From the NCBI RefSeq assembly GCF_000015245.1, contig NC_008700.1, positions 3,236,501 to 3,300,500 on the forward strand: a stretch of DNA of 64,000 nt, given 5' to 3'. Below the pieces are notes generated by a model. The model did no database searches. It was given only the letters and a program-made list of their open reading frames with translations, and had not been told where the DNA came from. Below, piece by piece: positions 1 to 7,881 of the stretch. The position numbers were made by a program, and so were the translations under genes. Source of the DNA: Shewanella amazonensis SB2B (GTDB taxonomy: Bacteria; Pseudomonadota; Gammaproteobacteria; Enterobacterales; Shewanellaceae). Numbering within the stretch: position 1 is the stretch's first letter; each line of letters opens with the position of its first letter.

Positions 1-21
1 ACCTTTCCCTCGCACAAACAA

Positions 22-47
22 AACGCCCGGCAAAGCTGCCGGGCGTT
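22..47 (-). terminator. Rho-independent terminator of the GYF_2 protein gene
   Basis: A ten-base perfect inverted repeat (AACGCCCGGC / GCCGGGCGTT) with a six-base loop lies just after the stop of the leftward gene that ends at 64. On the minus strand it is followed by a T-rich run, the usual form of an intrinsic terminator. Confidence 0.8.
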
Positions 48-63
48 TTAAGGCACGCGTCAA

Positions 64-2022
64 TCAACCGCGTCTGCGACTTCTACGGCGCATACGGCCT
101 TCAAGATCGCCTTTCTGCGGCCTGGGCTGACTGGATTGCCCGTCGCTCAGCGTATCGCCGGGCATCGCCGGGTCTGCTGACAACTCATCGTCTTCATCCC
201 CGTCGACGTCGGCCTCCTTGTGCCCTTCCTTCTTATCGCCCTTGAATACGGACTTAAAGATACTGGTCACCGAAGGCAGTTTACCTTTGGGCTCGTTCTT
301 TTCCGTCTTTATGGATGGCTCAGCCGCCGGTGCCTTACCGCCCCCCAGCTTTACTGACACAGTGTCACTCTCTTCAGCTCCGGATTCAGTGGCAGAGGCG
401 TTCACAGCCATTCCATCATGGTCAAAGTCTTCGGGGGAAAAGCCGAACAAGCCATCTTTACCCTGGGGACGACTGGGCACAGGATCCGGCAAAGTGCTTG
501 GCATCAGGGACGCGAAAAAATCATCGGGATTGGCCTTTACAGCGACCGGGTCCAACGACAGAGAACCACCTTTTGACGACCCTGTGGGGGTAGACACATC
601 TCCGGTGACTGGCGCCTCTGCAAACGCGCTATCGGTTGTGCCCTTGGCCGCTTCGGCAGCATCGAGGGAAGCGATAAAGTCATTTACCGAAATCATTTTG
701 GGCCGCTTTACAGCAACAGGATCTTGGGGAAGTAATGCGGGATCTTTCGCCGAGGTGACAGCACTGGGAGCCTGAGGCGCTTCAAGACTCTGCGTGATCG
801 GGGCAAATTCGATGCCGGAAAGCTTCGCAGGTTCAGGCTTTGCAGTATCAGGCTTTTCCATCTTGAGCTCGGATGTTTCGGGCCTGACAGCCTTGTACGC
901 TGTTATCCCGGAGGCACTTCCATCGGCTTCAACGCTCTCATCAGCCTCGTCAATCTCATCGGGCTCGGTACGGGATACCTCGTTTGCGGCTTCCTTCTCC
1001 TGAGGCAGCGGCTCCAGTGCATTGGACAGCTCTTGCTCCCAGGCCAATGACAGGGCCAGTTCGGCACTGAGGCTCTCATCATCTTCGTGCAAAAGCAGCT
1101 CGTGTTTGTGTTTGTGTTCGGCTTCTGCCTCCACCTCGCCCTTCGTCGATGAAGTATCCTCTGTGAGTTCGAGACCGGATACTGCTGACAGCTCTTGCGC
1201 TGAAGCCGCCGGAAGCACTGATTCAGCTTGCTCCAGCGCGATGGACTCAAACTCCAGAGGCGCGATTTCAATACTGGCCTTGGGCGTATCGACAAGCAGT
1301 TCGCTATCGACTTCAAGTCGTTCGGGGTTGGCGCCAGGCTCAGGCTTAAGCTCGGGCTCAGGCTGATGCTTAAGCTCAGGTATAGAGTCAGATGCAGGCT
1401 CAAAAGTGGGAGTAACCGCATCAATTCGAGGTGCCGCTGCTAAACCGGCCATCCCTTTGGTAAGCTGCGGAGCACTCACTGCGCTCGACACCGCATCCTG
1501 ACCCGCATCCGATTTTGCCTTGCGCTCACGCAGACACAGCTCAAACCCCTCACTCACTTCAGCGAGTTCAACTTTGGCCATCGCCAGTGCGTAGCTGAGG
1601 TCGTCCAGTTGCTTACGGTACTGGCCTGCGTCTTCCTCGATGCCCGCAATACCCCGCTTGACCTCATCACTGAGCTTATGGGTAAGGCGCTTGTAGGTGG
1701 TAATTTCCTGCTCCAGCGCACCGAGTAACCCCTGAGTGGCTGTGACGCTGGCCTCAAGGGCGGCGGCTTGCTCAGTAAGCTCCTGACGGCGGCGAGCGAA
1801 TGCTGACGAAAGGGTTTGGGGGACTGTGGTTGCTACAGGAGCCGGTGTGGGGATTTGGCCACTGAATTCAGGAATGTGACTCACAGGAAGCCACTGGGTG
1901 TAAGAAGGATGCCAGCCATAACTGTCGGGTTTATCCTGTAAAAACGCGATGGCCTCGGCATGGGTCATTGGCGCACTCTGCGCACCTTTATGTGAAAGAA
2001 TCCATTTCTTCATAATCATCAT
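64..2022 (-). CDS. GYF_2-like domain protein with coiled coil and long acidic tail
   Basis: Protein of 652 residues, not recognised as a named gene. Residues about 4-55 (MKKWILSHKG start, then W, SY and W-LPVSHIPEF) match the GYF_2 (DUF4339) type of small interaction domain and closely resemble the N-terminus of the next gene upstream. Residues about 75-165 are heptad-like and probably coiled coil. The remaining two thirds are low-complexity, rich in Glu, Pro, Ala and Ser, and the tail ends in Arg-rich sequence (RMRRRSRRRG). There is no signal peptide or membrane segment, so it is probably a cytosolic scaffold. Three in-frame ATGs lie at the start; MKKW at 2013 aligns best with the paralogue. 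It sits 36 bases downstream of that paralogue, probably in one operon. Function unknown. Confidence 0.7.
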   Translation of the reverse strand: MMIMKKWILSHKGAQSAPMTHAEAIAFLQDKPDSYGWHPSYTQWLPVSHIPEFSGQIPTPAPVATTVPQTLSSAFARRRQELTEQAAALEASVTATQGLLGALEQEITTYKRLTHKLSDEVKRGIAGIEEDAGQYRKQLDDLSYALAMAKVELAEVSEGFELCLRERKAKSDAGQDAVSSAVSAPQLTKGMAGLAAAPRIDAVTPTFEPASDSIPELKHQPEPELKPEPGANPERLEVDSELLVDTPKASIEIAPLEFESIALEQAESVLPAASAQELSAVSGLELTEDTSSTKGEVEAEAEHKHKHELLLHEDDESLSAELALSLAWEQELSNALEPLPQEKEAANEVSRTEPDEIDEADESVEADGSASGITAYKAVRPETSELKMEKPDTAKPEPAKLSGIEFAPITQSLEAPQAPSAVTSAKDPALLPQDPVAVKRPKMISVNDFIASLDAAEAAKGTTDSAFAEAPVTGDVSTPTGSSKGGSLSLDPVAVKANPDDFFASLMPSTLPDPVPSRPQGKDGLFGFSPEDFDHDGMAVNASATESGAEESDTVSVKLGGGKAPAAEPSIKTEKNEPKGKLPSVTSIFKSVFKGDKKEGHKEADVDGDEDDELSADPAMPGDTLSDGQSSQPRPQKGDLEGRMRRRSRRRG

Positions 2023-2058
2023 TCTTGTTCATCGCCACGGCGACTGTGTGGAATGGGG

Positions 2059-2490
2059 TTAGCCTTGTCTTACGGCAAAACCAGCCAGCTTTTTCTGCAA
2101 CGCCTCATACTGCTCATTGATGGTGCGCAGTGTCTGATTGACCTCTTGATTCAGGCTCTGAGTAACCGTTTTGCTGCCCTTGATATCGGCACCGAGTGTG
2201 GACAGGCTTTGCTGCAGTGACGTCAGGCTGGCAGCGATGGGCTCCAGCGACTGCTTCAGTCCCTGCTCTTTGGCAAATACGCGCTCAATCAGGGTCTCAG
2301 GCACCGCTTTGGGGGGCGGCGGTGGCGTTAGCTTAAGCTCAAACTCGTCGATGTGGCTTACCGGTACCCACTGGGCAAACGATGGCTCCCAGGCGTAACT
2401 GTCTGGATGGGCAGCGATAAACAGATTGGCTTCAGTCAGTCCGAAGGGGCCGCTGATTTCACCCTGGTGGGATAAATACCATTCCTTCAT
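2059..2490 (-). CDS. Small GYF_2-like domain protein
   Basis: Protein of 143 residues. Residues 1-50 (MKEWYLSHQGEISGPFG, then SYAWEPSFAQWVPVSHIDEF) fit the GYF_2 (DUF4339) pattern, normally a peptide- or protein-binding module. A proline run (TPPPPPK) links it to a C-terminal helical segment (about 70-135) with heptad spacing. The next gene downstream carries the same N-terminal domain and the same domain-then-coiled-coil plan, so the two are tandem duplicates that may pair through their coiled coils. AGAGGTG lies a few bases before the ATG and supports this start. Exact role unknown. Confidence 0.72.
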   Translation of the reverse strand: MKEWYLSHQGEISGPFGLTEANLFIAAHPDSYAWEPSFAQWVPVSHIDEFELKLTPPPPPKAVPETLIERVFAKEQGLKQSLEPIAASLTSLQQSLSTLGADIKGSKTVTQSLNQEVNQTLRTINEQYEALQKKLAGFAVRQG

Positions 2491-2964
2491 AGATCACCTC
2501 TTACCTTTTGTATTGGTACTGCTTGGTTTTTTCATTGTTCAGGCGTGATGTTCTAACCATTACCACGGGCTATCTGTTCTCAGGGGAAAACCCGTTGCAA
2601 CAACCGGCTACATTAACCGATGTTTTTTTACAAGACCATCGATAAGAGGTAAATCCCGAAGAAAATTTAATCGTTAACCATACGGAAAAATCCTTATTAA
2701 TCAGTCTAAAGAACTACACGAACCAGCCGCATCCAGTGCCCGATGCCAACCCTTTCGCCTTGATGTATATCCAAAAATGCCGGCGGCAAACCAGAGATGG
2801 CACAGCCTGAGCGAACACAGCAGGGAACTGGCATGTCCAGGACACTAAAAATCGAGACGCTGCCAGATTAATGGGCAATGAAACAGCTGCTTCAGGCAAC
2901 ACATCAACAGCCTTGCACCACTAGGATGGTAGCTGCAGAACCACAGCTTGCTTACGGAGGTTTT
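2491..2964. other. Intergenic region, divergent promoters
   Basis: 474 bases between the leftward GYF_2 operon and the rightward carboxymuconolactone decarboxylase-like gene. The left half is AT-rich and should hold both promoters. An open frame enters from 2878, but it lacks a good ribosome-binding site and the start at 2965 is better. I see no RNA gene, repeat or small gene here. Confidence 0.5.
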
Positions 2965-3297
2965 ATGGCTGATAACACGGGTATTGCGCACAAGATATTT
3001 GGGGATTTTGCCCCAAAGCTTGCCTATCTCACCGATGACATTCTGTTTGGCCCCGTGTGGGGCGGGGAAGAGCTCTCGCAACGTGACCGAAGCTTAATAA
3101 CAGTGGCGGCGCTCATCACCCAGCACAGGCCGGAACAGTTGAGATTTCATCTCACCAAGGCACTGGAAAATGGCCTGTCCCACGCAGAGCTCATAGAGGT
3201 CATCACCCAACTGGCCTTTTATGCCGGTTGGCCCAGTGCCATGACGGCCCTTGACGTCGCCCGGGAAGTGTTCGCACCGGCCAAAAGCGCGCAGTAA
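2965..3297 (+). CDS. Carboxymuconolactone decarboxylase family protein
   Basis: Protein of 110 residues, about the size of a single-domain carboxymuconolactone decarboxylase (CMD/AhpD-like) protein. The family core is visible: ERSLIT-like (DRSLITVAALIT), a helix with HLTKALENGLSHAELIEV, and TQLAFYAGWPSAMTAL. It lacks the AhpD CxxC pair, so peroxidase activity of the AhpD kind is unlikely. The frame is open from 2878, but the ATG at 2965 has GGAGG four bases upstream and starts the protein at MADNTG. It heads a group with an exported hydrolase, an alcohol dehydrogenase, a cupin and an AraC regulator; stand-alone CMD proteins often sit in such groups. Substrate unknown. Confidence 0.85.
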   Translation: MADNTGIAHKIFGDFAPKLAYLTDDILFGPVWGGEELSQRDRSLITVAALITQHRPEQLRFHLTKALENGLSHAELIEVITQLAFYAGWPSAMTALDVAREVFAPAKSAQ

Positions 3298-3351
3298 CGC
3301 CAGACCCTCAGTCGCTTTGACATGTGCCGGCTGAGTCCACATAAAACAAAA

Positions 3352-3380
3352 GTCCGGATTTTCAGGCAATCAATCCGGAC
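3352..3380 (+). terminator. Stem-loop after the CMD-family gene
   Basis: GTCCGGATT (3352-3360) and AATCCGGAC (3372-3380) form a nine-pair stem with an eleven-base loop between the CMD-like gene and the hydrolase. A proper T-run is missing (CTTCATCC follows), so it may only attenuate transcription or protect mRNA ends. Confidence 0.45.
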
Positions 3381-3490
3381 CTTCATCCTTTCTTGTGTAT
3401 GCCTGTTTTCCAGACAATAGACCTCATCCCTGCTCCGACAAAAATGTCTGCAACCGGAGCACTAATCCAGTCTCTGAGAAGGAAACAGCA

Positions 3491-4558
3491 TTGAAAACAT
3501 CCATCACCACACTGGTACTGGGCACCTTACTTGGTACTACAGGCGCATTCCTGCCAATGGATGCGCAGGCACAAACTACCGGGCTGCAACTGCCACCATC
3601 AAGCAGCGCCAATAATTTTTATCGGAGCAATCGTCTGCAAATGCAAAAAGTCACCTTTAAAAATCAGTTCCGTATGAATGTCACCGGCAACCTCTACCTG
3701 CCAAAAGACATCAAATCAGGAGAGCGCAGACCGGCCATCATCGTTGGCCACCCCATGGGTGCAGTAAAAGAGCAAAGCGCCACGCTTTATGCCCAGAAAC
3801 TGGCCGAGCAAGGCTTTATCACACTCGCTATCGACCTGTCGTTTTGGGGCGAAAGCGAAGGCAGTCCACGCAATGCGGTACTGCCCGATATGTATGCCGA
3901 AGATTTCAGTGCCGCCGTTGATTTCCTCGGTACCAGCCAGTTTGCCGATCGGGATCGGATCGGCGTGCTCGGGATCTGTGGCAGTGGCGGTTTCGCCATC
4001 AGCGCCGCCAAAATCGACCCTCGCCTGAAAGCCATTGCCACCGTCAGCATGTACGACATGGGAGGCTTTAGTCGCCATCTCTACGGCAAGTCCCAGTCGA
4101 TGGCGCAACGCAAGCAGGTGCTCGCGGATGCGGCAGCGCAGCGCTATGTGGAATTCAGCGGCGGAGAAACCAAATACACAGGCGGTACTCCCCACGAAAT
4201 TGACGACAACTCTCATCCCATTGCCAGGGAGTTCTATGACTTTTATCGCACACCCCGAGGCCAATTTACGCCGGAGGGTGCCAGTGCTGAGCTGACCACC
4301 CACCCCACACTGAGCAGCAACGTCAAGTTTATGAATTTCTATCCGCTCAATGACATAGAAAGCATCTCACCGCGCCCTCTGCTGTTTATCAGCGGTGAGA
4401 ATGCCCACTCGATTGAATTCAGTCAGGAAGCCTACGCCCTGGCCGCTGAGCCCAAAGAGCTGTATCTGGTCAAGGATGCCGGACACGTAGACCTATACGA
4501 CCGCACGGCCTTGATCCCCTTTGCCAAACTCACCGAGTTTTTCAGCACCAAGCTGTAG
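3491..4558 (+). CDS. Exported alpha/beta hydrolase (dienelactone hydrolase-like)
   Basis: Protein of about 355 residues if read from the TTG at 3491, which has GAGAAGGAAA upstream and gives a clean signal peptide (basic MKTS, hydrophobic run, AQA cleavage near residue 27). The upstream extension of the open frame has no signal-like character. The mature part is an alpha/beta hydrolase: GHPMG (oxyanion region, about 86-90), a nucleophile elbow GICGSGG at 161-167, and a C-terminal AGH that would supply the catalytic histidine. The elbow centres on Cys163, as in dienelactone hydrolases, rather than Ser. It probably acts in the periplasm on a small ester or lactone. Neighbours are a CMD-like protein and an alcohol dehydrogenase. 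Substrate unknown. Confidence 0.8.
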   Translation: MKTSITTLVLGTLLGTTGAFLPMDAQAQTTGLQLPPSSSANNFYRSNRLQMQKVTFKNQFRMNVTGNLYLPKDIKSGERRPAIIVGHPMGAVKEQSATLYAQKLAEQGFITLAIDLSFWGESEGSPRNAVLPDMYAEDFSAAVDFLGTSQFADRDRIGVLGICGSGGFAISAAKIDPRLKAIATVSMYDMGGFSRHLYGKSQSMAQRKQVLADAAAQRYVEFSGGETKYTGGTPHEIDDNSHPIAREFYDFYRTPRGQFTPEGASAELTTHPTLSSNVKFMNFYPLNDIESISPRPLLFISGENAHSIEFSQEAYALAAEPKELYLVKDAGHVDLYDRTALIPFAKLTEFFSTKL

Positions 4559-4650
4559 CGCAGGCGGATGCGTGCAAAACGCCAGGCATTTACCCCGGCC
4601 CACTGTGGGCCGGTGATGAGTCCCATAACGAGAGTTACCCATCTGGAGAC

Positions 4651-5700
4651 ATGATGAAAACCATTGGATACGCAGCCCAATCTGCATTAAGCCCCTTAGC
4701 ACCATACGAATACACATGCCGTGAGCTAAGGGAGGATGACGTTGCCATTGAAATACTCTACAGCGGCGTGTGCCACAGCGATTTACACACAGTGAAAAAC
4801 GACTGGGGGTGGACAGTTTATCCCACGGTACCCGGGCACGAGATTGTTGGCCGTGTCGTCGACATTGGCGCCAGCGTCACTCAGTTCAGGATTGGTGACA
4901 ATGTCGCCGTAGGCTGCATGGTCGACAGCTGTCAGACCTGTTCTCACTGCCACAGTGGTGAAGAGCAATTCTGCGAGCAGGGATTTACCCAAACCTATAA
5001 CAGCGCCGAAAGGCACAGCGGGGAAATCACCAAAGGGGGTTACGCCAGACACATAGTCGTGCGGCAGGAGTTTGTACTCCAGATCCCGCCATCTCTGGAT
5101 CTTGCCAGGGCTGCCCCACTGCTGTGTGCCGGTATTACCACCTACTCGCCTCTGAGAACCTGGCAGGTCGGCCCGGGCAGCCGTGTGGCGGTAATTGGCA
5201 TGGGCGGTCTCGGTCATATGGCAATTAAACTGGCCGTCGCAATGGGTGCACATGTCACCGTCATCAGCCGCACTGCTGACAAACGCGCGGATGCCATGCA
5301 ACTGGGCGCCAATGAGTTTCTCATTTCAAGTGAGACAGAGAGTATGCAGCAGGCAGCAAACCGCTTTGAGCTCATCCTGGATACCATTCCGGTAAAACAC
5401 GACGTGACGCCTTACATGCCCTTGCTCAAGGTCGATGGCACCCTGACCCTGGTGGGCCAGGTGGGCCCGATGGCAGAAGTGAATACCGTGCCCATGATCA
5501 TGGGACGCAGGCGCATTGCCGCCTCCCTGATTGGCGGAATCGCCGAAACACAGGAGATGCTGGACTTTTGTGCCCGGATGAACATCTTGCCCGAGGTTGA
5601 AATGATCACCATGGAGCAGATAAACGACGCATTCGAGCGGCTTGAAAAGTCAGACGTACACTACCGTTTTGTCATCGATATGCAGGCGTCCAGGTTCTGA
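4651..5700 (+). CDS. Zinc-dependent NAD(P) alcohol dehydrogenase, CAD/YahK type
   Basis: Protein of 349 residues, the usual length for the cinnamyl-alcohol-dehydrogenase/YahK branch of medium-chain dehydrogenases, which reduce aldehydes with NADPH. Catalytic zinc ligands are visible at Cys41 (GVCHSDLH), His63-Glu64 (PGHEIVG) and Cys159 (PLLCAG). The structural zinc site is complete at Cys94, Cys97, Cys100 and Cys108. The nucleotide-binding turn GMGGLGHMAIK follows near residue 185. The start is one of two adjacent ATGs (4651 or 4654). With the AraC regulator nearby it suggests an aldehyde-detoxifying group similar in logic to E. coli yqhC-yqhD, though this is inference. Confidence 0.9.
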   Translation: MMKTIGYAAQSALSPLAPYEYTCRELREDDVAIEILYSGVCHSDLHTVKNDWGWTVYPTVPGHEIVGRVVDIGASVTQFRIGDNVAVGCMVDSCQTCSHCHSGEEQFCEQGFTQTYNSAERHSGEITKGGYARHIVVRQEFVLQIPPSLDLARAAPLLCAGITTYSPLRTWQVGPGSRVAVIGMGGLGHMAIKLAVAMGAHVTVISRTADKRADAMQLGANEFLISSETESMQQAANRFELILDTIPVKHDVTPYMPLLKVDGTLTLVGQVGPMAEVNTVPMIMGRRRIAASLIGGIAETQEMLDFCARMNILPEVEMITMEQINDAFERLEKSDVHYRFVIDMQASRF

Positions 5701-5708
5701 TGTATCAA

Positions 5709-5739
5709 AAAAAGAGGCTCAGTTCAGAGCCTCTTTTTC
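5709..5739. terminator. Bidirectional terminator
   Basis: AGAGGCTC (5713-5720) and GAGCCTCT (5727-5734) form a stem with a six-base loop, with an A-run before and a T-run after, so it can stop transcription from both sides. It lies between two convergent genes and overlaps the stop codon of the leftward one. Confidence 0.85.
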
Positions 5740-6075
5740 TATGACTAATTCGATGTCTTTGGCATCGGTTAACCAGGCGCAGTCGCCCGGTAGCCTGCCA
5801 AGTTTTATTAATCCCCTGGCGTAGCCAAAATCCCGATAAAAGAAGGCCAGGTTTCCCCAGGGGGCGTAGTAGCAGATATCACCTGTATTGGCCGCAGTGC
5901 CTGCGGGTAACCCCGCTGTCGACAACTGGGTATCCAGATAAGCGATTTTCTCTGTGCCTGCATAATCTGTGAGTGTGAGACTCAGCGGCAACAAGGCGAA
6001 AAAATCCCTCGCGGCCGCAGAGTCATCAAGGCTGGTATGGATAACAGTGCCATTAACCAGCAATCGAATATTCAT
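5719..6075 (-). CDS. Cyclophilin-like fold protein
   Basis: Protein of about 118 residues that fits the cyclophilin-like family found beside cupins and oxidoreductases: an N-terminal MNIRLLVNG strand, DSAAARDF, LPLSLTLTDYAGTEKIAYL, then GDICYYAPWGNLAFFY. Family members have a cyclophilin-type barrel but no proven isomerase role. The frame is open from 6099, but the ATG at 6075 has GGAGG about six bases upstream and begins at the conserved MNIR. It lies 36 bases downstream of the cupin gene, so the two are probably one transcript. The stop codon lies inside the terminator hairpin. Confidence 0.8.
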   Translation of the reverse strand: MNIRLLVNGTVIHTSLDDSAAARDFFALLPLSLTLTDYAGTEKIAYLDTQLSTAGLPAGTAANTGDICYYAPWGNLAFFYRDFGYARGLIKLGRLPGDCAWLTDAKDIELVIEKEALN

Positions 6076-6111
6076 GTGCGCCTCCGGTGTCTCTGGCATG
6101 GTAGCGGTGAA

Positions 6112-6624
6112 TCAACGGGAACCGGGTAAGGCCGCATTCAGGTACTGTGCATCCGTCACCGCCTCAAGCCAGGTCACTGCACTGCCGTTTTGCACTTCCT
6201 GAATGGCGATATGGCTCATGCTGGTGTATGAAGTCGCCCCATGCCAGTGGACCACATTGGCCGGAATCGACACCAGAGAGCCCGTTTGAATCTGTATACG
6301 CGCACTCCCTTCTTGCTGCACCCAGCCTGTTCCTGAGGTCACTATCAAGGTTTGCCCAATCGGGTGCGTATGCCAATGGGTGCGACTCCCCGCCTCAAAG
6401 GTCACATTGGCGCCCGAGCTTCGGGCTTCCCCCTGGGCACTGAACAGCGCTTCTACCTTTACCTTGCCGGTAAAAAACGCATCCAGGCCCTGAATCGGCT
6501 CCCGACTGTCGGCCGATTCCACCCGGATTTGCATGCCGGTCCCGTGCTGCTCCGCCGCCTCCGGGCTATGGGCAAGGAATAGCAGGGGAAGAGTGATGAA
6601 CACAATCAGGCCAGAGGGTCTCAT
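6112..6624 (-). CDS. Exported cupin-domain protein
   Basis: Protein of 170 residues. Residues 1-23 form a signal peptide (MRPS, hydrophobic run, PEAAE). The rest is one cupin barrel: motif 1 THWHTHPIGQT, with two histidines and a glutamine as metal ligands, and motif 2 IPANVVHWHGA with the further histidine. The pattern resembles manganese cupins of the (R)-mandelonitrile-lyase-like group often fused to or placed next to CMD-family proteins. It is read leftward with the cyclophilin-like gene and away from the AraC regulator at 6845, which is a likely controller. Metal and substrate are not shown by the sequence. Confidence 0.85.
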   Translation of the reverse strand: MRPSGLIVFITLPLLFLAHSPEAAEQHGTGMQIRVESADSREPIQGLDAFFTGKVKVEALFSAQGEARSSGANVTFEAGSRTHWHTHPIGQTLIVTSGTGWVQQEGSARIQIQTGSLVSIPANVVHWHGATSYTSMSHIAIQEVQNGSAVTWLEAVTDAQYLNAALPGSR

Positions 6625-6844
6625 AAGATGTACTCCAATAGATGGGGCTAAGCTTCAACGAGGGCGCCGGGCAATTTGGCATACCCCATTGTTTCAGCTC
6701 GCCGCTGGCATCCATAGCAAGATACTGGCGATTGATTGCCTATTCGTCCGAATCACAGGTTCAATCGGTGGTAACAAACTCGTATCTGCGTACAATCAAC
6801 AGGAAGCAGATTGTGCAAAAATCTTTCCCCCTGTGGAGCCAAAC

Positions 6845-7744
6845 ATGCTTAAAAAAGAACCTGTCGACAGTCTCTGTGTTGCACTGGCCAGCGCGGTGGC
6901 CCATCACACTGAAGGAGAGGAATGGGCCTCCACGGCTATTGAAGGGCTGGAGTTTTATCGTCAACCCGCACCGACGTCCTGCGCTATATGCGTTGTGGAG
7001 CCGAGCATCGCCTTGGTGGTACAGGGGGCGAAAAGCATGACATTAGGCGAACAGAGTTACCGATATGATACCCGCCGCTTTCTCATCACCTCTTTGGATT
7101 TACCGGCCAAAATGCAGGTTCTGGAAGCCAGTGAGGAACAACCTTATCTGGGCATTGTCCTCAAGCTGGATTTGGCCATGATGAGCGAACTGATTCTGCA
7201 GGCACCACCGCATCCACATAAAGACCCCACCTCAGAATACGCCATGGTGCTTGGCAATACCACACCTTCACTGCTGGATGCCGTTCAACGTCTGGTGGCA
7301 TTACTCGATGAACCCGAATCCATTGCGGTACTCGCGCCCCTTATCAAACAGGAAATTTTTTGGCGGGTTCTTATCAGCGAACAGGGAAGTCGATTGCGGC
7401 AGATAGCATCGGTGGGCAGCCAGGGGCTGCGGATTGCCAAGTCCATCGAATGGCTGAAATCACATTATGATCAGCACCTGAGTGTGGATGGGCTGGCCGA
7501 CTTGGCCCGCATGAGCAAATCGACGTTCCATCATCACTTTCGTGCGCTCACCTCCATGAGTCCGCTGCAGTATCAAAAACGCCTGAGACTGCTGGAAGCC
7601 CGCAGATTAATGCTCGGCGAAAACATGGATGCCTCTGCTGCGGCCTACCGGGTCGGCTACGAGAGCCCATCACAGTTTTCGCGGGAATACGCACGCCTCT
7701 TTGGCAATCCGCCAAAACGTGACGTCACAGCCCACTGGCAATAG
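6845..7744 (+). CDS. AraC-family transcriptional regulator (YqhC-like)
   Basis: Protein of 299 residues. The N-terminal half matches the AraC-type sensor domain found in E. coli YqhC (CAICVVEPSIALVVQGAKSMTLGEQSY, about residues 45-70). The C-terminal 100 residues hold two helix-turn-helix motifs (LSVDGLADLARMSKSTFHHHF and the second around AAYRVGYESPSQFSREYARLFG). The frame is open from 6533 over the cupin gene, but the ATG at 6845 is preceded by GTGGAG and removes the overlap. It is divergent from the cupin/cyclophilin-like genes and close to the alcohol dehydrogenase, so aldehyde- or electrophile-responsive control of this group is the best guess. Confidence 0.88.
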   Translation: MLKKEPVDSLCVALASAVAHHTEGEEWASTAIEGLEFYRQPAPTSCAICVVEPSIALVVQGAKSMTLGEQSYRYDTRRFLITSLDLPAKMQVLEASEEQPYLGIVLKLDLAMMSELILQAPPHPHKDPTSEYAMVLGNTTPSLLDAVQRLVALLDEPESIAVLAPLIKQEIFWRVLISEQGSRLRQIASVGSQGLRIAKSIEWLKSHYDQHLSVDGLADLARMSKSTFHHHFRALTSMSPLQYQKRLRLLEARRLMLGENMDASAAAYRVGYESPSQFSREYARLFGNPPKRDVTAHWQ

Positions 7745-7881
7745 CCCGCTCCAATACCTATATCCGCGGCTGACCACGGGCGTCCGGCAAGGCACCAAAG
7801 TAACTCCATCCAACGAACCTGCAGCACCAAAGAAGGAAAGTCGACAAGCGCCCTGACACAGCATCCTCAGGGCGCCCGGCC

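Noticed and set aside
5713..5734. Hairpin considered as a translational control element of the cyclophilin-like gene
   Set aside because: It covers the stop codon, not the start, and has T-runs on both strands; a bidirectional terminator is the simpler reading.
6533..6844. Longer AraC start overlapping the cupin gene
   Set aside because: The start at 6845 has a ribosome-binding site and gives the family length; the upstream part is antisense to the cupin.
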